A program made the translations under genes and the position numbers. A DNA stretch of 34,064 nt from Deltaproteobacteria bacterium (GTDB lineage: Bacteria; Bdellovibrionota; Bdellovibrionia; Bdellovibrionales; JAMPXM01): NCBI GenBank assembly GCA_017302795.1, contig JAFLCB010000010.1:1-34064 (forward strand), given 5' to 3'. The stretch's first letter is position 1. The number at the start of each line of letters is the position of its first letter. Shown here one piece after another: positions 30,605 to 34,064 of this stretch. The notes beneath the pieces are model-generated. The model was not told the origin of the DNA and did no database searches. It saw only the letters and a program-made list of their open reading frames with translations.

Positions 30605-32356
30605 ATGGCAAGGCTTTCAATCTTCACAATAAACAGTATGGATCGAGATTGGTTAAAGGCGCGTCGAGCGCTATTGAAATCGGTAAAAGATGATGTGCGG
30701 CACCGTTTGGGAAAGCTTCCCGAGGAGCTCGTTTCCTATGAATCCGAAGCAAAAAAAATGGCCAGGGGGCGTTTTCGGATTTCATCAAAATCTGAAATTA
30801 TTGCTGAAGTAGAGTCGGCTGATCTTGTGTATGGAGGGGATTTTCATGCTCATGGACCCGCGCAGCGAACGCATTTCAAAATATTGAGACATTTGGCGCC
30901 AGAGCGGCCGGTGGTCTTGGCTCTGGAGTGCTTTGACTTTCGCTGCCAAAAGTTCATCGATTTGTTTTTGGCGGGACGACTGGATGTTGAGAAGTTAAAG
31001 AAACGCGTGAAGTGGGATGAGCAATGGGGTTTCCCGTTTGAGAATTATAGGTCCTTGATTGAACTGGCGCGTCGAAGAGGTTGGAGAATTCAGGCGATAG
31101 GTTTACCCGCTGACTTGACTGCGGGTGCCGGAGGGTTGGATCGCCAAGACCAGATGACCGCGAAAATAATAAAGAAAACGATGCTCAATTCGCCCAATGC
31201 GCTGATTTATATATTGATCGGTGAACTGCATTTGACCCATCTGCCGGAGAAGGTTCGAAAGGAGTTTCGAGCTCCGCGAAAGCTGCGGGAGGTGGCGATC
31301 CATATCAATACCGAATCTGTTTATTTTCAGCTGGCTGCCAAAGGTCTTGAGCATTCAGTGGATGTCATTCGCTACGGCGGCAACGCTAAAAAAGATCGTG
31401 TAAATTCCAAGAGTCTTCATAAGTCACTCAACAAGACACCTTACCTGACGCGATTTTGCGTACTGAGTTCTCCACCATGGGTTCCGTGGCAGAGCTATCT
31501 GTTGCATTTAGATAAATCGATGGAGCTTGAGTGGACAGACTCCGGCGAGACTGAGGAGGATTTTGATCCAACTGATCATGTCAAACGGCTGGCTAGTTGG
31601 ATTGCTTCGGATTTGGGTTTTTCTTTGAAAACAGATTCGTTGTCGGACTTAGCAGTATATTCGGCTTCTGACGCCAAGCTATGGCGAAAAATTGAATCAA
31701 CACATGAAGGGAATGCCCGAGAATTTGCTAGGCGATTGATGGTCAAGGGTTATAGTTTTATGCTTCCGTCGGCCGGTGTTGGATGCTTAGCGCAAATGAC
31801 GGTCAATCATGCAGCCCATCTTGCAAGTGAGTATTTGCAGATGAAAGTCAGCGGCCGGAAACGAGAGCTGTGGCGTTTTCCAAAAGATTTTCAAGGTGCG
31901 ATTTTGGTTGAAGCGCTTTCGTATTTCGGCTCGAAGCAAGTAAACCACAAGCGCCAGGCTGAAACTTTTTCTGATCTCCGAACCGAGTTGCAGACGATTC
32001 AACCTACAGACGAAGGTCGAGATGCGCTTCGATTAGCGCTTGATCAACGAATGTCTGAGCTGGTGTACTTTCACCAGGGTCGAAAACGAAAATCTTTAGT
32101 GAAACCAGCGAAGTCTGCCAGCTATCTCGAAGCGGCTTTGATTTTGGGACGCATGATGGGCGAGCGCCTATATGTTGCATACCTGGCTCGAAAGATTTCA
32201 AAAAGAGAGATTGTTCGACTTTTCAAGACAGATGTCTTGGCGCGAGATTTTAGTCGGGAGTATGATGAGACTGTGTACCGACTGGCGCGAGTTGTAGGAA
32301 CAGAAATCGCGCCAGGAGGAGTACTTCCATCAAGGACGCGGCGGGAGCGGATCTAG
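30605..32356 (+). CDS. ChaN-domain protein with long C-terminal part
   Basis: The frame starts at TTG 30602, immediately followed by ATG (30605), which I take as the start; ATG at 30638 is another option. The ~583-residue protein has no signal peptide. Residues about 60-250 resemble the ChaN/haem-binding-uptake (Tiki-like) fold: YGGDFHAHGPAQR, then ALECFDFR and VKWDEQWGFPFENYRSLIELARRRG, and YILIGELHL. Conserved histidines could be metal ligands. The remaining 330 residues match nothing I recognise. Family members are usually lipoproteins; here it would be cytoplasmic. Its function is unknown. The next gene starts 18 bp later, so an operon is likely. Confidence 0.7.
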   Translation: MARLSIFTINSMDRDWLKARRALLKSVKDDVRHRLGKLPEELVSYESEAKKMARGRFRISSKSEIIAEVESADLVYGGDFHAHGPAQRTHFKILRHLAPERPVVLALECFDFRCQKFIDLFLAGRLDVEKLKKRVKWDEQWGFPFENYRSLIELARRRGWRIQAIGLPADLTAGAGGLDRQDQMTAKIIKKTMLNSPNALIYILIGELHLTHLPEKVRKEFRAPRKLREVAIHINTESVYFQLAAKGLEHSVDVIRYGGNAKKDRVNSKSLHKSLNKTPYLTRFCVLSSPPWVPWQSYLLHLDKSMELEWTDSGETEEDFDPTDHVKRLASWIASDLGFSLKTDSLSDLAVYSASDAKLWRKIESTHEGNAREFARRLMVKGYSFMLPSAGVGCLAQMTVNHAAHLASEYLQMKVSGRKRELWRFPKDFQGAILVEALSYFGSKQVNHKRQAETFSDLRTELQTIQPTDEGRDALRLALDQRMSELVYFHQGRKRKSLVKPAKSASYLEAALILGRMMGERLYVAYLARKISKREIVRLFKTDVLARDFSREYDETVYRLARVVGTEIAPGGVLPSRTRRERI

Positions 32357-32374
32357 CCGCAGAAGGAGACAAGG

Positions 32375-34064
32375 ATGTCTCGAGTGACAGCTTGGTATGT
32401 GAGTCACGGATCAGGAACATCGGCGCTAGGTCCGTTTGCAACGGACCTAGTTCGGGCAATGTTGCGTGATGGACAGCTGGGTCCGATGGATCTCGTTTAT
32501 CGAGAAGGTGAATCAGAGTGGCGCCCCGCTTCAATGTTTGCCGAGCTAAGAAATGTTTCAAAGTCGTCCTCAAGTTCAAAGCAGTCGGCACTTTTTGAAA
32601 TCAAATCATCCGATTCCGAAATTTCAGAGAAAAACGACGCTCGCGGATCTTTGTCCAGCGGCGATGAAGAAGTCGACTTTGCGTGGATTTTGCTGCGTCC
32701 TCACTCGAGCACTTACTTGCAAGAAGGCCCGTTCAAAACCGAATTTATCCGCGAAGGTTTAAAAAAAGGAAATTTCCAGTTTAGTCAGTACGCTTGGCAT
32801 GTGGGGATGCCGCAGTGGATGCGAATTGGTGACTTAAGTGAGTTTGATCGACGGTCTACTCCGCGAGACACGGCGCCGCACATTCCGCCTCCGCTTCCTG
32901 ACCCGATTTCCGCCGTTTTGCTAGAGGACGATGGAGATTTTGAAAGTGAAGAATTTCACGTCAACTTGAAGCCATCCAAGTTTGATGCCACGCCGACTGA
33001 TCCAATGATGCTCTTTAGCGCCGGTAAAGAATCCGTTGCTGTCGGCGGTGCAGCCGCTAAAATTTTTGAACCAAGCTCGCAAGATTTGGCCCGAGTGCCG
33101 TGGGAGGAAAGAATTCCTGCCGCCGGAGATCAAAGTGTTGTTGCTCAAGCCGTCGAACTCATCGATGACGAATCGAGTTTCGCCGGATATCCAGAGCATG
33201 AGTCCGTCGATAATGACGAAGTAGTGGAAGCGCATTTGGACAGTTATACGCCTCAGCCGTTTATTCCATCGGCTGTGCCGGTTGCCGTTCGCGAGGAAGA
33301 TGGCTGGGAAAAATGGGGAAGATATGCGGCCGCGGTCTGCATGGGGGCCGTCACAGCTGTGTTTTCTGGACATTTATTGACCTATGAAAGCTCGGCAAGT
33401 GCGGCGCATTTGCGCCGATCGGCAGAGCGCGCGCAGATTGGGACCTCCGCAAGTCCGAAGAAAAGTGTTGACGCTCCGGCGGAGATTGAACCTCTGGAGC
33501 CGACGATCACCTTAACGGTTCCACCAGTTGTTCCATCGCAGGCTCAGGACGCGGTTCCGGTTTCGCAAACCAGTGGCAATGGTAATGATACTGGTATTGA
33601 TATGGGTGACCCAATGGCAGGTCCAGAAGGAGGGCTTCCAAGTTCTCCCTTGGTTGCAGAGCCCGTCATCGCCCCGTCGCCTGCAATTGTGCCAGCCCCG
33701 CGTGCGCAAATTGCGATGAGCGGTAACAACAGCAGCCTTGAAGCTTCCATAGTTGGGCTCAAATTGACGTCTCCTGATGCGCAAGTGCTGTTCCAAGGTG
33801 CGTTTCCGACGGGCCAACCGTTGGTCGTTACATTCCGTGGCCGGCTGGGTGAAGTGTTGTCGAAGTTGAACGTTAGAAAAACTATCACGATCAATAGATC
33901 GGGTGCTGAAATCCCGTCGGTTAAACTTAAGGAGATTGGCCTTCCCGATGGCGCCTACACAGTTGAAGTGTCGGCAGGCAAAACCCAGTTGAAGAGCGAT
34001 TTGTTTTTAGGAAAACGGGATGCGAGATTTCTTGATCGCTTAGAAGCGCATCTGCGCGAAAGCT
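32375..34064 (+). CDS. Tandem GYF_2-domain membrane protein (partial, runs off right edge)
   Basis: An open frame from ATG 32375 continues to the window edge without a stop (563 codons). A ribosome binding site (aaggag) precedes it. Residues 5-57 (WYVSHGSG, then ALGPF and GPMDLVYREGESEWRPA) and about 108-160 (WILLRPH, then QEGPFKTEFIREGLKKG and YAWHVGMPQWMRI) each fit a GYF_2 (DUF4339) domain, a small fold thought to bind proline-rich or other peptides. A linker of about 150 residues follows. Then comes one membrane segment near residues 318-338 (AAAVCMGAVTAVFSG), and an outside part with proline-rich and beta-strand-like sequence. It should sit in the inner membrane with the GYF_2 domains in the cytoplasm. 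Family function is unknown. Confidence 0.75.
   Translation, partial: MSRVTAWYVSHGSGTSALGPFATDLVRAMLRDGQLGPMDLVYREGESEWRPASMFAELRNVSKSSSSSKQSALFEIKSSDSEISEKNDARGSLSSGDEEVDFAWILLRPHSSTYLQEGPFKTEFIREGLKKGNFQFSQYAWHVGMPQWMRIGDLSEFDRRSTPRDTAPHIPPPLPDPISAVLLEDDGDFESEEFHVNLKPSKFDATPTDPMMLFSAGKESVAVGGAAAKIFEPSSQDLARVPWEERIPAAGDQSVVAQAVELIDDESSFAGYPEHESVDNDEVVEAHLDSYTPQPFIPSAVPVAVREEDGWEKWGRYAAAVCMGAVTAVFSGHLLTYESSASAAHLRRSAERAQIGTSASPKKSVDAPAEIEPLEPTITLTVPPVVPSQAQDAVPVSQTSGNGNDTGIDMGDPMAGPEGGLPSSPLVAEPVIAPSPAIVPAPRAQIAMSGNNSSLEASIVGLKLTSPDAQVLFQGAFPTGQPLVVTFRGRLGEVLSKLNVRKTITINRSGAEIPSVKLKEIGLPDGAYTVEVSAGKTQLKSDLFLGKRDARFLDRLEAHLRES

Overview
The window looks like a chromosomal segment of a Bdellovibrio-like bacterium (Bdellovibrionota, Oligoflexia/Bdellovibrionia type). 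The reasons are the gene order ffh-rpsP-khpA-rimM-trmD-SPOUT methyltransferase-rplS-rnhB-yraN, an LptD-type outer-membrane assembly protein, many lipoproteins and secreted hypotheticals, a tandem GYF_2 protein, and frequent GTG/TTG starts. This assignment is inference from content; no 16S rRNA gene is present.

Left part (1-7643) is accessory DNA. An IS3-family element runs off the left edge. Two secreted genes on the minus strand follow: an HExxH metallopeptidase-like protein and a protein with two CxxCH haem motifs. A 660-bp divergent gap holds two strong hairpins and possibly a gene remnant. Next comes a compact toxin-antitoxin-like pair (short nuclease-like protein plus a DUF2283-XRE fusion). 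Its promoter is almost consensus and is overlapped by a perfect 20-bp palindrome. A TraB/GumN-type lipoprotein follows, then an excisionase-like gene and a tyrosine integrase. The integrase lies directly against the 3' end of the initiator tRNA-fMet gene, the usual arrangement for an element integrated at a tRNA.

Middle part (7825-14066) is mixed: an unusual radical SAM protein, a DUF4010 membrane protein in an apparent operon with trhO (tRNA wobble-uridine hydroxylation), divergent prfC (release factor 3), an L,D-transpeptidase and a small secreted hypothetical with its own terminator.

Core translation block (14237-20568) is transcribed rightward: ffh, rpsP, khpA, rimM, trmD, a PF09936-like SPOUT methyltransferase and rplS, closed by a strong intrinsic terminator, then rnhB and yraN. 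Points of interest are a structured ffh leader, a terminator-like hairpin just before the rimM start, and oppositely charged extensions on RimM (acidic) and L19 (basic).

Right part (20602-34064) is mostly envelope and signalling: a small membrane protein, lptD, a CHASE2-adenylate cyclase, a divergent STAS protein, a coiled-coil protein, a small membrane-anchored protein, a VKOR-DsbA fusion, a large ChaN-domain protein, and a tandem-GYF_2 membrane protein that runs off the right edge.

The best candidates for a little-described system are the toxin-antitoxin-like module at 3631-4368 and the tRNA-fMet-linked integrase region. All calls come from reading the sequence and recalling families; no database search was run.
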